Assembly (NCBI GenBank): GCA_023266715.1
Contig: JAHFPK010000002.1
Coordinates: forward strand, 1-49,630
Length of the DNA: 49,630 nt
Direction of reading: 5' to 3'
Source of the DNA: Hyphomicrobiales bacterium
Lineage (GTDB): Bacteria; Pseudomonadota; Alphaproteobacteria; Rhizobiales; Aestuariivirgaceae
Every line of letters starts with the position of its first letter. Positions within the stretch are counted from its first letter, which is position 1. Below the pieces are notes generated by a model, which worked only from the letters and a program-made list of their open reading frames with translations, did no database searches and was not told where the DNA came from. Below, piece by piece: positions 33,688 through 41,669 of this stretch. A program made the translations under genes and the position numbers.

Positions 33688-34971
33688 TCAGGCGTTCATG
33701 GAATCGAAGAAATCGCTGTTGGATTTTGTCTGGCGCAATTTATCTAAGAGGAACTCAATTGCATCAATCGTTCCCATCGGATTGAGAATGCGCCGCAAGA
33801 CGTAAGTTTTCTTGAGAAGATCGGCCTTGACCAGCAACTCTTCCTTGCGTGTGCCTGAACGCAAAATATCAATCGCTGGAAACACCCGCTTATCCGCCAC
33901 CTTGCGGTCCAGAATGATTTCCGAGTTGCCGGTTCCCTTGAACTCTTCGAAAATGACTTCGTCCATGCGGCTGCCCGTATCAATCAGGGCGGTTGCAATA
34001 ATTGTGAGCGATCCGCCTTCCTCAATATTGCGCGCCGCGCCAAAGAACCGCTTGGGTCGCTGCAAGGCATTGGCATCTACACCACCTGTGAGAACCTTGC
34101 CCGAAGAGGGAACAACCGTATTGTAAGCCCGGCCCAAACGTGTAATCGAATCCAGCAATATGATCACATCACGGCCGTGTTCCACCAGGCGCTTGGCTTT
34201 CTCAATGACCATTTCAGCAACCTGAACATGGCGTGTTGCCGGCTCATCAAAAGTTGAGCTGACAACCTCACCCTTGACCGAGCGCTGCATGTCGGTGACT
34301 TCTTCCGGCCGCTCATCGATCAAAAGCACGATCAAAAAACACTCGGGATGATTTGTCGCAATAGCATGGGCAATATTTTGCAGAAGAACCGTCTTGCCCG
34401 TGCGCGGAGGGGCCACAATCAGGCCACGCTGGCCTTTTCCCAAGGGCGATACGATATCAATCACCCGGGCGGAATAATCTTTCCGCGTTGGATCGGCAAT
34501 TTCCATCTCCAGGCGCTGATCGGGATAAAGCGGCGTCAGATTGTCAAAATGAACCTTGTGCCGGGTCTTCTCCGGGTCCTCAAAATTTATCGTGTTCACT
34601 TTCACCAAGGCGAAATAGCGCTCGCCATCCTTCGGACTGCGAATTTGTCCTTCAACCGTATCCCCGGTTCGCAAGGTGAATTTTCTGATCTGGCTCGGGC
34701 TCACATAGATATCATCGGGTCCGGCCAGATAATTTGCGTCGGATGATCGCAAGAAGCCGAATCCGTCCTGCAGAACTTCTACAACGCCTTCACCGATAAT
34801 TTCGATATCACGCAGGGCGAGATTCTTCAGAATTGCAAACATCAACTCCTGTTTGCGAAGCGCACTGGCATTTTCGACTTCGAACTCCTCGGCCAGGGTG
34901 ACGAGCTCAGCCGGCGTCTTCCGCTTAAGGTCCTTAAGCTTGATGTCTTTCAATTCAGCGATGTTTGTCAT
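33688..34971 (-). CDS. rho: Transcription termination factor Rho
   Basis: This 427-residue hexameric RNA helicase terminates transcription. The N-terminal domain starts MTNIAELKDIKLKDLKRKTP, then the cold-shock-like RNA-binding fold with GFGFLRSSDANYLAGPDDIYVS. The ATPase core has Walker A-type APPRTGKTVLLQ, the Q-loop and R-loop region (LVEHGRDVIILLDSITRLGRAYN), and the secondary RNA site VLTGGVDANALQRPKRFFGAARN. The length is close to E. coli Rho (419). It is separated by 146 bases from hemJ upstream. That gap holds no convincing gene. Confidence 0.97.
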   Translation of the reverse strand: MTNIAELKDIKLKDLKRKTPAELVTLAEEFEVENASALRKQELMFAILKNLALRDIEIIGEGVVEVLQDGFGFLRSSDANYLAGPDDIYVSPSQIRKFTLRTGDTVEGQIRSPKDGERYFALVKVNTINFEDPEKTRHKVHFDNLTPLYPDQRLEMEIADPTRKDYSARVIDIVSPLGKGQRGLIVAPPRTGKTVLLQNIAHAIATNHPECFLIVLLIDERPEEVTDMQRSVKGEVVSSTFDEPATRHVQVAEMVIEKAKRLVEHGRDVIILLDSITRLGRAYNTVVPSSGKVLTGGVDANALQRPKRFFGAARNIEEGGSLTIIATALIDTGSRMDEVIFEEFKGTGNSEIILDRKVADKRVFPAIDILRSGTRKEELLVKADLLKKTYVLRRILNPMGTIDAIEFLLDKLRQTKSNSDFFDSMNA

Positions 34972-35117
34972 GTTTTGAGATCAATACATTAGAGGTGAGA
35001 AATGACCCACGAAGTGCCAGGGCAGATCGGGAAATTGGAGGCGGGGAAAGCAAACGGGAATATGATCCCTTTGTTCGCGGTCTATATAACAAACTTCCGG
35101 GAACGAACCAACAGAAA

Positions 35118-35555
35118 TTATTGGAACGGCTTAACCACGACAAATACAACAATAATGATCAATAGGAGCGTCGGAACCTCATTGATGACGCGAAAAAACC
35201 GGGCATTCCTAGTGCGCTGGTCCCTGGCAAACTGCCGGAGATAGACCTCTAACGCCCCATAATACAAAAGCAGCAGGAAAACCGCCGCCAACTTTCCCAA
35301 GACCCAAATCTGAAAAAGCTCAATTTGGCCCGCGATCAGAAGCAAAACACCCGACAACAGACTCATTACCATTGCGGGCCTCATAATGACCCCCGTCAGG
35401 CGCCGTTCCATCGTCTTGAACAACTCGCTGGCTTCGCTGCCCGGAGAAACATCACAATGATAAACAAACAACCGTGGCAGATAGAATAAACCCGCCATCC
35501 ACGCAACAACCGAAACGATGTGAATGGCTTTAAGCCATAAAAACCACTCAACCAT
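35118..35555 (-). CDS. hemJ: Protoporphyrinogen oxidase HemJ
   Basis: This 145-residue, four-helix membrane protein catalyses the oxidation of protoporphyrinogen IX in most Alphaproteobacteria. The conserved start WFLWLKAIHIVSVVAWMAGLFYLPRLFVYH carries the key His residues, followed by MERRLTGVIMRPAM, and it ends VVVKPFQ. Overlap with hemE (8 bases) makes it the second gene of a haem operon. No hemH lies here. Confidence 0.92.
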   Translation of the reverse strand: MVEWFLWLKAIHIVSVVAWMAGLFYLPRLFVYHCDVSPGSEASELFKTMERRLTGVIMRPAMVMSLLSGVLLLIAGQIELFQIWVLGKLAAVFLLLLYYGALEVYLRQFARDQRTRNARFFRVINEVPTLLLIIIVVFVVVKPFQ

Positions 35556-36603
35556 GGTTATTCACTTCATCAAAATCCCTGATTGTTTTGACAATGCTTG
35601 CCAGAACGTGCGGATCGGTTTGTGGCTTAATTCCATGACCCAGGTTGAAAATATGACGGTTTCTGGAGATAGAGCTCACAAGATCCAGCGTATGCTTGCG
35701 CACTACATCATTATCGCAAAGCAATAACAATGGATCCAGATTTCCTTGTATGACCGCATCGGCAGGCAAAATCGACTGTAAAAATTTCAGTGAACATTCC
35801 GCCTCAACACCAATGGCCTGGCATTGGGTTTTTGAGTAGACCTCGCCATGGCGATACCCCGCCCCCTTGGTAAAAACAATAATTGGAATATCAGGAAATT
35901 TGACTTTCACGCCGGTGACAATAGCATGAATTGGTTCAATGCAATATTCGGTCAGTAATTCTCCGGGCAACTCACCAGCCCAGGAATCAAATATCTGTAC
36001 GACATCGGCGCCAGCTTCAATTTGAACACACAGATATTCAATTGAATTTTCAACTAGGCGGGAAACCAGCTCCTTGAACCAATCTTCCTTCTGATAGGCA
36101 ATTTTTCTCGCAAGTTCCCGCTCGGAGCTTCCGCCCTCAACCATGTAACTTGCAACCGTCCAGGGAGCGCCGCAAAAACCAATCAATGAAATTTTAGGAC
36201 CCAAATCATGCCGCACCCGGTTCACTGATGCTGCAACCGATTCAAACTGCATGGATTTATGTCCAGATTTCAGCCGCAGCAAATCAGCGCTGCTTCTCAC
36301 TGTCTCTAATTTGGGTCCCTCACCTTCAATGAATGTGAGACCATTGCCCATCGCATGCGGAACAACCAAAATATCTGCAAATATGATTGCCGCGTCGATA
36401 TCATAACGCCGCAATGGCTGCAGGGTAACTTCAGCAGAAAGAAAAGAAGAATAACATAATTCCAAAAACGATCCTGCTTGCTCCCTGACCTTACGATACT
36501 CAGGCAAGTAACGGCCCGCCTGTCGCATAAACCAAATCGGCCTTCTCACAGACTTACGACCCGTCAATACGTCTATTAACGGCTGATTGTTTGGTGCGGC
36601 CAT
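35548..36603 (-). CDS. hemE: Uroporphyrinogen decarboxylase HemE
   Basis: HemE converts uroporphyrinogen III to coproporphyrinogen III. The signature PIWFMRQAGRYLPEYR is near the N-terminus. The conserved FCGAPWTVASYMVEGG and GYRHGEV follow, then the C-terminal GNLDPLLLL and FNLGHGIKPQTDP. The protein has about 351 residues from ATG 36603. A TTG at 36612 would add three residues. It is the first gene left of oriC, which is the classical alphaproteobacterial arrangement, and reads away from the origin. Confidence 0.95.
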   Translation of the reverse strand: MAAPNNQPLIDVLTGRKSVRRPIWFMRQAGRYLPEYRKVREQAGSFLELCYSSFLSAEVTLQPLRRYDIDAAIIFADILVVPHAMGNGLTFIEGEGPKLETVRSSADLLRLKSGHKSMQFESVAASVNRVRHDLGPKISLIGFCGAPWTVASYMVEGGSSERELARKIAYQKEDWFKELVSRLVENSIEYLCVQIEAGADVVQIFDSWAGELPGELLTEYCIEPIHAIVTGVKVKFPDIPIIVFTKGAGYRHGEVYSKTQCQAIGVEAECSLKFLQSILPADAVIQGNLDPLLLLCDNDVVRKHTLDLVSSISRNRHIFNLGHGIKPQTDPHVLASIVKTIRDFDEVNNHG

Positions 36604-36976
36604 TCTTCTCAAAGATACTTTCTATAAATTGAATATGATGTTGTAGGCCCCAGAGCGGGATTAAAAAATAATCAATCCCCTATAATAAACGACATGGCGT
36701 TGAAAAATAATTTCTTGTTGTTAAATATATCATCAAAATTAACTGAACAAATTCAATATATTAACCAAAGAAACCGAATACAGATTGATGTTATCCACTC
36801 TTATCCACAGCAAAAACTTATCCCCATAATCGGGAAGGTGTGTATTCTCCAAATTGCCCTGTTAATAACATTCTCACAAAATTAACCAAATATTAACCGT
36901 TTAAATTTGCGAAAAATTATCCACAATTCACCTGTTAAAACTCCACATCTTCCGACGAGTTACTTAATTGGACATC
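36604..36976. other. Probable chromosomal replication origin (oriC)
   Basis: This AT-rich gap of about 370 bases between hemE and maf holds no credible gene. It contains four DnaA-type boxes, all on the plus strand: TTATCCACT (36791-36799), TTATCCACA (36801-36809), TTATCCCCA (36818-36826) and TTATCCACA (36917-36925). A very AT-rich segment (about 36660-36780) left of the boxes is a candidate unwinding element. A perfect CtrA site lies between boxes 3 and 4. Gene orientation switches here. In Caulobacter and several Hyphomicrobiales oriC is next to hemE, so the location also fits known biology. The boundaries are approximate. Confidence 0.9.
36882..36896 (+). promoter_or_regulatory. CtrA-binding site within oriC
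   Basis: TTAA (36882-36885), a 7-base spacer (CCAAATA) and TTAA (36893-36896) give a perfect TTAA-N7-TTAA match. It sits 21 bases left of DnaA box 4. In Caulobacter, phosphorylated CtrA represses initiation from such sites. The same role here is inferred. Confidence 0.65.
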
Positions 36977-37555
36977 ATGCTAGCTTCAACCAGCAAAATC
37001 CGCCGCAACATTCTGGACAATGCTGGAATAAAATTCACCGCGATTGATCCGGAGCTTGATGAGACAAAAGCAAAAAATTCAATGGCGGAATTTTCTGCGC
37101 AAGAAATTGCCATGCAACTGGCCAAGCTGAAATCGTCAAAGATATCCAATCAATACTCCAAAGCACTTGTCATCGGCGCAGATCAGGTACTTGGATTCAA
37201 AAATCAGATCTTCAATAAGCCGGCCTCGCGAGCCGAAGCCGAAAATCAATTGCTGAAGTTACGGAATGCCACACATATTCTATATTCTGCACTTTCCTGT
37301 GCTATTGCGGGTGTCGAAGTTTGGAGCCACTGCTCCGAAGCTCGATTGACCATGCGAAATTTTACTCCGGAATTTTTGTCGTCATACTTGGATAGTGGCT
37401 CCAAAGGCTATTTGTCCTCGGTCGGCGGCTATAAATTGGAAGAGACGGGCATTCAGTTATTTGACAAAATTGAAGGCGACTATTTTGCTATTCTGGGCCT
37501 GCCTATATTGCCGCTTCTTGACTTTCTGAGACGGCAAGAATTTATCCTATCATGA
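36977..37555 (+). CDS. maf: Maf-family nucleotide pyrophosphatase
   Basis: This protein of about 192 residues belongs to the Maf/YceF family, which hydrolyses non-canonical or methylated nucleoside triphosphates. It starts LASTSKIRRNILDNAG, has IGADQVLGFKNQIFNKP with the catalytic Asp, and later GSKGYLSSVGGYKLEETG and GDYFAILGLPILPLLDFLR. Start ATG 36977 is chosen because MLASTS is the usual N-terminus. A TTG at 36968 would add three residues. It is the first gene right of oriC and starts a maf-aroE-coaE-dnaQ run linked by 4-base overlaps. Confidence 0.92.
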   Translation: MLASTSKIRRNILDNAGIKFTAIDPELDETKAKNSMAEFSAQEIAMQLAKLKSSKISNQYSKALVIGADQVLGFKNQIFNKPASRAEAENQLLKLRNATHILYSALSCAIAGVEVWSHCSEARLTMRNFTPEFLSSYLDSGSKGYLSSVGGYKLEETGIQLFDKIEGDYFAILGLPILPLLDFLRRQEFILS

Positions 37556-38391
37556 AGAAAGCATGCGTCATTGGTTGGCCAATTGAGCATTCGCGCTCAC
37601 CTCTCATACATAACTATTGGCTGAGAAAATATAACATCGACGGGTCCTATGAAAAAACACCGGTTGAACCCCAAAGCATTGAGACTTTCATTCGAACTCT
37701 GGCCGCGTCAGAATTCATTGGCTGCAACGTAACTATTCCGCACAAGGAAGCTGTATTTAACGCAGTTGATATAGTGGATGAGATCGCCGGCCGACTGGGC
37801 GCCGTAAATACGGTATTCCTCAAGAATAACAAGGTCTGTGGGACCAACACGGATGGTGAAGGATTTATCGCCTCCCTGCATCAAGCCTATCCCGCTTTCG
37901 GCTTGGGAAATAAAACTGCGATAATTGTCGGGGCAGGAGGAGCGGCAAAAGCGATTATCGGCGCGCTCCTGGATGAAGGAATGGGAAAAGTTGGAATCAT
38001 CAATCGCACACGCGAACGAATTCATAGTCTTCAAAGGCAGTTTGGTTCCCGCGTCTTCAAAATTGATATGGCTGCTGCAAGCAATGAATTGAAAACCTGT
38101 GGGCTTCTCGTTAACGCAACCTCCCAGGGCATGGAGGGTCAGCTTCCGCTTAAACTGGACATTCAAAATTTGAATCCGAACGCACTTGTTGCTGATCTTG
38201 TTTATGCACCCCTTGAAACTGTATTTATGGAAAGAGCCAAAAATCAGGGAAATCCTACTTTGGGCGGTTTGGGAATGCTGCTTCATCAAGCCGTGCGGGG
38301 GTTCGAGCTCTGGTTTGGCGTGAAACCTGAAGTTACGGCGGAACTCCATGCGCTGGTAGCCGCCGACATACAAAAAGCGCGCAAACCATGA
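37552..38391 (+). CDS. aroE: Shikimate dehydrogenase AroE
   Basis: AroE reduces 3-dehydroshikimate with NADPH in aromatic amino-acid synthesis. This 279-residue protein has the substrate motif IEHSRSPLIHNYWL, the catalytic lysine region NVTIPHKEAVF, GTNTDGEGF, the nucleotide-binding GAGGAAKAIIGALL, and NATSQGM. C-terminal GMLLHQAVRGFELWFG is typical. It overlaps maf by 4 bases (ATGA) and coaE by 4 bases. Confidence 0.95.
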   Translation: MKKACVIGWPIEHSRSPLIHNYWLRKYNIDGSYEKTPVEPQSIETFIRTLAASEFIGCNVTIPHKEAVFNAVDIVDEIAGRLGAVNTVFLKNNKVCGTNTDGEGFIASLHQAYPAFGLGNKTAIIVGAGGAAKAIIGALLDEGMGKVGIINRTRERIHSLQRQFGSRVFKIDMAAASNELKTCGLLVNATSQGMEGQLPLKLDIQNLNPNALVADLVYAPLETVFMERAKNQGNPTLGGLGMLLHQAVRGFELWFGVKPEVTAELHALVAADIQKARKP

Positions 38392-38993
38392 TTACCGTCG
38401 GTCTTACTGGCTCCATTGCCACGGGGAAAAGTGAAGCCGCCAAATTATTCTCGACTGCCGGCATCCCGGTATTTGATTCAGACGCGGAGGTGCACGAGCT
38501 GTATGCCGCGAAGGCAACCATTGATGCAATTGGCAAATTGTTTCCAGATGTGGTTGTTGACGGAAAAATTGATCGTCAGCGATTAGGACAACAAGTTCTC
38601 ACGTCTCCGGAAGAAGTGAAGAAACTGGAAGCCCTTATCCATCCCCTTGTAAAAAAGAGCAAGGAGAGATTTATCTCCCATTGGCAAAAGCAAAACTGTC
38701 CTCTGGTGGTCCTCGATATTCCGCTTCTCTATGAAACCGGCGCAGACCACGAACTGGACTATGTCATTGTCGTTTCCGCCAATGAAGATGTTTTGAAAAA
38801 AAGAGCCATGGCCCGGCCGGGAATGACCCAGGACAAACTCGCCCGCATTTTGGCACGGCAAATGCCTGATTCAGAAAAGCGCAGCCGTGCTGATTTTATT
38901 ATTGAAAATTCCGGCAGCATGGAGCAATTGCGAAGCCAGGTCGTTGCACTGAGCAAGAGACTTGCAGAATTAGCCGGGAAACACAGGCCATGA
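38388..38993 (+). CDS. coaE: Dephospho-CoA kinase CoaE
   Basis: This 201-residue kinase performs the final step of coenzyme A synthesis. The P-loop is GLTGSIATGKSEAA. FDSDAEVHELY and LDIPLLYETGADHELDYVIVVSA are conserved, and ARILARQMPDSEKRSRADFIIENSG matches the lid and C-terminal region. Translation is probably coupled to aroE by the ATGA overlap. Confidence 0.95.
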   Translation: MITVGLTGSIATGKSEAAKLFSTAGIPVFDSDAEVHELYAAKATIDAIGKLFPDVVVDGKIDRQRLGQQVLTSPEEVKKLEALIHPLVKKSKERFISHWQKQNCPLVVLDIPLLYETGADHELDYVIVVSANEDVLKKRAMARPGMTQDKLARILARQMPDSEKRSRADFIIENSGSMEQLRSQVVALSKRLAELAGKHRP

Positions 38994-39676
38994 GAGAAAT
39001 TGTACTGGATACGGAAACAACCGGGCTGGATCCCCTGCAAGGCCATCGCATTGTGGAAATTGGAGCCATTGAATTGCTTAACCACATTCCAACCGGCAAC
39101 ACCTATCACAGCTTTATCAACCCGCTACGCGATGTGCCCCGCGAAGCCGAGGCCGTTCATGGACTGAGCGGCGAGTTCCTAAAGGACAAGCCCACCTTCT
39201 CGCAAATCGCCGATGAATTCCTGGAATTCATTGGTGAGACAGTTTTGATCATTCACAATGCCAGCTTTGATGTTGGTTTTCTGAATGCCGAACTGGATTT
39301 CATCAAGCGGTCGCCCATACTCTATGAGCGCATAATTGACACGCTGACACTCGCCAAGAAGCGTCATCCCATGGGCCCCAACAGTCTCGATGCGCTCTGC
39401 AAGCGCTACGGAATTGACATCGTAAAGCGCACGAAACATGGCGCCCTGGTGGACTCGGAACTTCTGGCCAGCGTCTATCTCGAACTCATCGGTGGCCGCC
39501 AAATCGCCTTGATCCTGCCACAGACCGATAATATCCGTCAGTTGCAATCTGGCAATACCCCAGTACAGGCAAAGCGAAGCATCGCACTTCCTGAACGGAT
39601 CACCCGTGAAGAAAAAGAGCGCCACGAGGCCTTGGTCAAAAGTCTGGGCGCTGCGGCGCTGTGGAAATCAACCTGA
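38990..39676 (+). CDS. dnaQ: DNA polymerase III epsilon subunit (proofreading exonuclease)
   Basis: This 228-residue 3'-5' exonuclease proofreads for the replicative polymerase. Exo I is VLDTETTGLDP (metal-binding Asp and Glu), Exo II HNASFDVGFLNAE, Exo III HGALVDSELLASVY, so this is a DEDDh-type nuclease with all key residues visible. The C-terminal tail of about 50 residues probably contacts the alpha subunit. It overlaps coaE by 4 bases and the convergent secB by 9 bases. The location beside oriC is typical of Alphaproteobacteria. Confidence 0.95.
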   Translation: MREIVLDTETTGLDPLQGHRIVEIGAIELLNHIPTGNTYHSFINPLRDVPREAEAVHGLSGEFLKDKPTFSQIADEFLEFIGETVLIIHNASFDVGFLNAELDFIKRSPILYERIIDTLTLAKKRHPMGPNSLDALCKRYGIDIVKRTKHGALVDSELLASVYLELIGGRQIALILPQTDNIRQLQSGNTPVQAKRSIALPERITREEKERHEALVKSLGAAALWKST

Positions 39677-40264
39677 AGCTTGGGCCCGTGCCGCAGATTG
39701 TTGCTGCATGCGCTTTTGATACATGCCGGCAAAATCTATCGGGTCCAGCATCAGGGGAGGAAATCCGCCATTGCGTGTCGCATCTGCAAGGATCTGCCGT
39801 GCGAACGGAAACAGCATCCGCGGGCATTCAATGAGAACGGCCGCATGAAGCATATTGGCCGGAAAATTTTCCATCCGGAAAACCCCTGCGAACAAAAGCT
39901 CTGAGGCAAATATAACCTTGCCCTCCGATGTCGCCTTTGCGTCGAGATGCAGCTCCACCTCAAAATCCGTTGGCGCCAGGTTGCGGGCATTGACGTTGAC
40001 CGCAATATTGATGTCGGGCTGGCTTTGCTGTGGTGCTAGGGCTTGAGGCGCATTCGGATTTTCAAAGCTCAGGTCTTTCAAATACTGGCCAAGAATGCGC
40101 ATCGAAGGCTGGGTCCCGGGTTGTGGCGGCGGAACCTGCAGATTGACCGCTCCGCCAGCTTGGCCTTCGGAGATTTTTGGTCCGTTTTCTGCCGGGCGCT
40201 TGCCACCGCCGTTGGTCGCCTTTGCCGCAGGCTTGCGGGGAGCGGGTTTTGCTGCTTTTGCCAT
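39668..40264 (-). CDS. secB: Protein-export chaperone SecB
   Basis: SecB keeps preproteins unfolded for SecA. The core (about residues 50-185) has MRILGQYLKDLSFENPNAP, INVNARNLAPTDFEVELHLD-like sequence, and FPFARQILADATRNGGFPPLMLDPIDFAGMY. At 198 residues it is about 40 longer than E. coli SecB (155). The extra part is a Lys/Pro/Ala-rich N-terminal extension, with a Gln-rich C-terminal tail. It is downstream of fxsA on the minus strand, with an 88-bp gap between them. Confidence 0.95.
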   Translation of the reverse strand: MAKAAKPAPRKPAAKATNGGGKRPAENGPKISEGQAGGAVNLQVPPPQPGTQPSMRILGQYLKDLSFENPNAPQALAPQQSQPDINIAVNVNARNLAPTDFEVELHLDAKATSEGKVIFASELLFAGVFRMENFPANMLHAAVLIECPRMLFPFARQILADATRNGGFPPLMLDPIDFAGMYQKRMQQQSAARAQASG

Positions 40265-40352
40265 CTGGAATGCCTCTCATATGCCGAATATTCTAATCAA
40301 ATCACAAGTTGCAGTGGCTAACATGAAGGGTGCGGAGCCGCAAGCTGGGTCT

Positions 40353-40820
40353 TTAATGATCCCTCGGGGAATTTATCTCCAGTTTTGGCGGTTCCTCGAT
40401 TTCTATGGCCTCCGCATCAATGACGGCGCCGCGGCTGGAACTCCTGCTGTAAAAGGTAAAATCGCCCGAAATATGGGTCTCAAAAAACCCGGCCATGCGC
40501 CGGCGAACCCATGGCATCAGAAGGGCCAAGGCAATGAAATCGCTGACGATCCCCGGAATGATGAACAAAAGCCCGGCGATGGCCAAAAGCAGGCTTTGCG
40601 CAGTTCCCCCTGAAACCGATTTCTTGTCGCTGACAGGCGTGTTCAACATGCTGAAGATATTGGTGCCGCTTCGGCGGATAAGGGCGCTGCCGATCAAAAT
40701 ATCCAGAACAACAAGCGCCAAGACGAGCAAAACGCCCACACGGCCTCCAAGCCAGATGAGGGATGCAAGGTCCGCAAACAGCAGGCCTAAAACCATGATT
40801 GGAAAGTAACGACGCAACAC
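40353..40820 (-). CDS. fxsA: FxsA-family membrane protein
   Basis: This 155-residue FxsA-like protein has about four hydrophobic helices (IMVLGLLFADLASLIWLGG, VLLVLALVVLDILIGSALI, LLLAIAGLLFIIPGIVSDFI, LALLMPWVRRRM), followed by a charged cytoplasmic tail. FxsA is a cytoplasmic-membrane protein that alleviates phage T7 exclusion by the F plasmid in E. coli. Its normal cellular role is unknown. It diverges from the Tim44-domain gene through a 117-bp gap with two palindromes. Confidence 0.85.
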   Translation of the reverse strand: MLRRYFPIMVLGLLFADLASLIWLGGRVGVLLVLALVVLDILIGSALIRRSGTNIFSMLNTPVSDKKSVSGGTAQSLLLAIAGLLFIIPGIVSDFIALALLMPWVRRRMAGFFETHISGDFTFYSRSSSRGAVIDAEAIEIEEPPKLEINSPRDH

Positions 40821-40837
40821 CTGACTCCACTGGAAAT

Positions 40838-40873
40838 GGTCCTTGGACCTGTCCCAAAGTCTCCTATATAGGA
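40838..40873. promoter_or_regulatory. Two inverted repeats in the fxsA/Tim44 divergent gap
   Basis: GGTCC-TT-GGACC (40838-40849) is a 5-bp inverted repeat. TCCTATATAGGA (40862-40873) is a perfect 12-bp palindrome, 12 bases further on. Both lie in the 117-bp gap between the divergent fxsA and Tim44-domain genes. They look operator-like, with no known regulator assigned. The TATATA core could also be promoter DNA. Confidence 0.4.
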
Positions 40874-40937
40874 CTCAACACAATACGAGTACAATGTGCT
40901 GCTATGAGTGTATGCTCCGAAGTGTGAGAGTTGCTTG

Positions 40938-41669
40938 ATGAAAGAATTATTTGATCCCCTAAATCTGGCTCTGGCGGCGATTGCACTCATGGTGATCTGG
41001 CGTTTGCGTTCTGTGCTTGGCCAGCGGACGGGGCATGAGCGGCCGCCGATTGATCCCTACGCACCTCCCCGCCGGGCGAGCGGCAGCAGCTTGCCCGAAC
41101 CCGGCAATGGAAAAATTCTGGATTTTCCTCTCGGCAAGGAGGAATCCGAGAAAAAAATTGGCCTCAGCCCCGAACCAGCCGCACCCATCTGGACCGGCTA
41201 TGCGGAAGCAGCATCGCCTCTTGCTATGGGATTTGAAAAACTGGCTCAGGCTGATCCGTCGTTCTCGCCAAAGGTCTTTCTCGAAGGCGCAAAACTTGCC
41301 TATGAGATGATTGTCGAGGCTTTCGCCAAGGGCGATAAGCCGGCTCTTAAAGATCTCCTGTCGCGGGAAGTTTTCGATGGTTTCTCGAAGGCCATCGACG
41401 CTCGTAGCCAGACCGGAGAAAAACTAGATTTCCAATTCGTCGGATTCGAAAAAGTGGATTTCACCTCTGTAGCCCTGGTCGAAAAACGCGCCAGCATCGT
41501 AGTCGAATTTGCCAGCCAGTTGATTTCCGCAACCTTCGACAAGGCGGGCACCCTCATTGATGGCAATCCCAAGGAAGTGCGGGACATCACCGATATCTGG
41601 ACCTTTGAAAGGGACGTGGCGCAAAAGGACCCGAACTGGCGCGTTGTGGCCACTGAAACACAAGCGTGA
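40938..41669 (+). CDS. Tim44-like domain protein
   Basis: This 243-residue protein has a single N-terminal hydrophobic helix (NLALAAIALMVIWRLRSVLG), a Pro/Ala-rich linker, and a C-terminal Tim44/MRPL45-like domain (from about residue 95: FLEGAKLAYEMIVEAFAKGDKPALKDLLSREVFDGF, split by conserved turns). Alphaproteobacterial Tim44 homologues are inner-membrane proteins related to mitochondrial import factors. They are probably envelope-associated, but no function is established. The start ATG 40938 is preferred to ATG 40908 because the shorter form puts the helix at the N-terminus. Confidence 0.85.
   Translation: MKELFDPLNLALAAIALMVIWRLRSVLGQRTGHERPPIDPYAPPRRASGSSLPEPGNGKILDFPLGKEESEKKIGLSPEPAAPIWTGYAEAASPLAMGFEKLAQADPSFSPKVFLEGAKLAYEMIVEAFAKGDKPALKDLLSREVFDGFSKAIDARSQTGEKLDFQFVGFEKVDFTSVALVEKRASIVVEFASQLISATFDKAGTLIDGNPKEVRDITDIWTFERDVAQKDPNWRVVATETQA

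Noticed and set aside
35002..35244. Small plus-strand open frame between rho and hemJ
   Set aside because: It overlaps hemJ antisense and has no family signature. The true gap (34972-35117) shows no convincing gene.
36694..36885. 63-residue open frame inside the proposed oriC
   Set aside because: It is AT-rich, reads through the DnaA boxes and has no homology-like pattern or ribosome-binding site.
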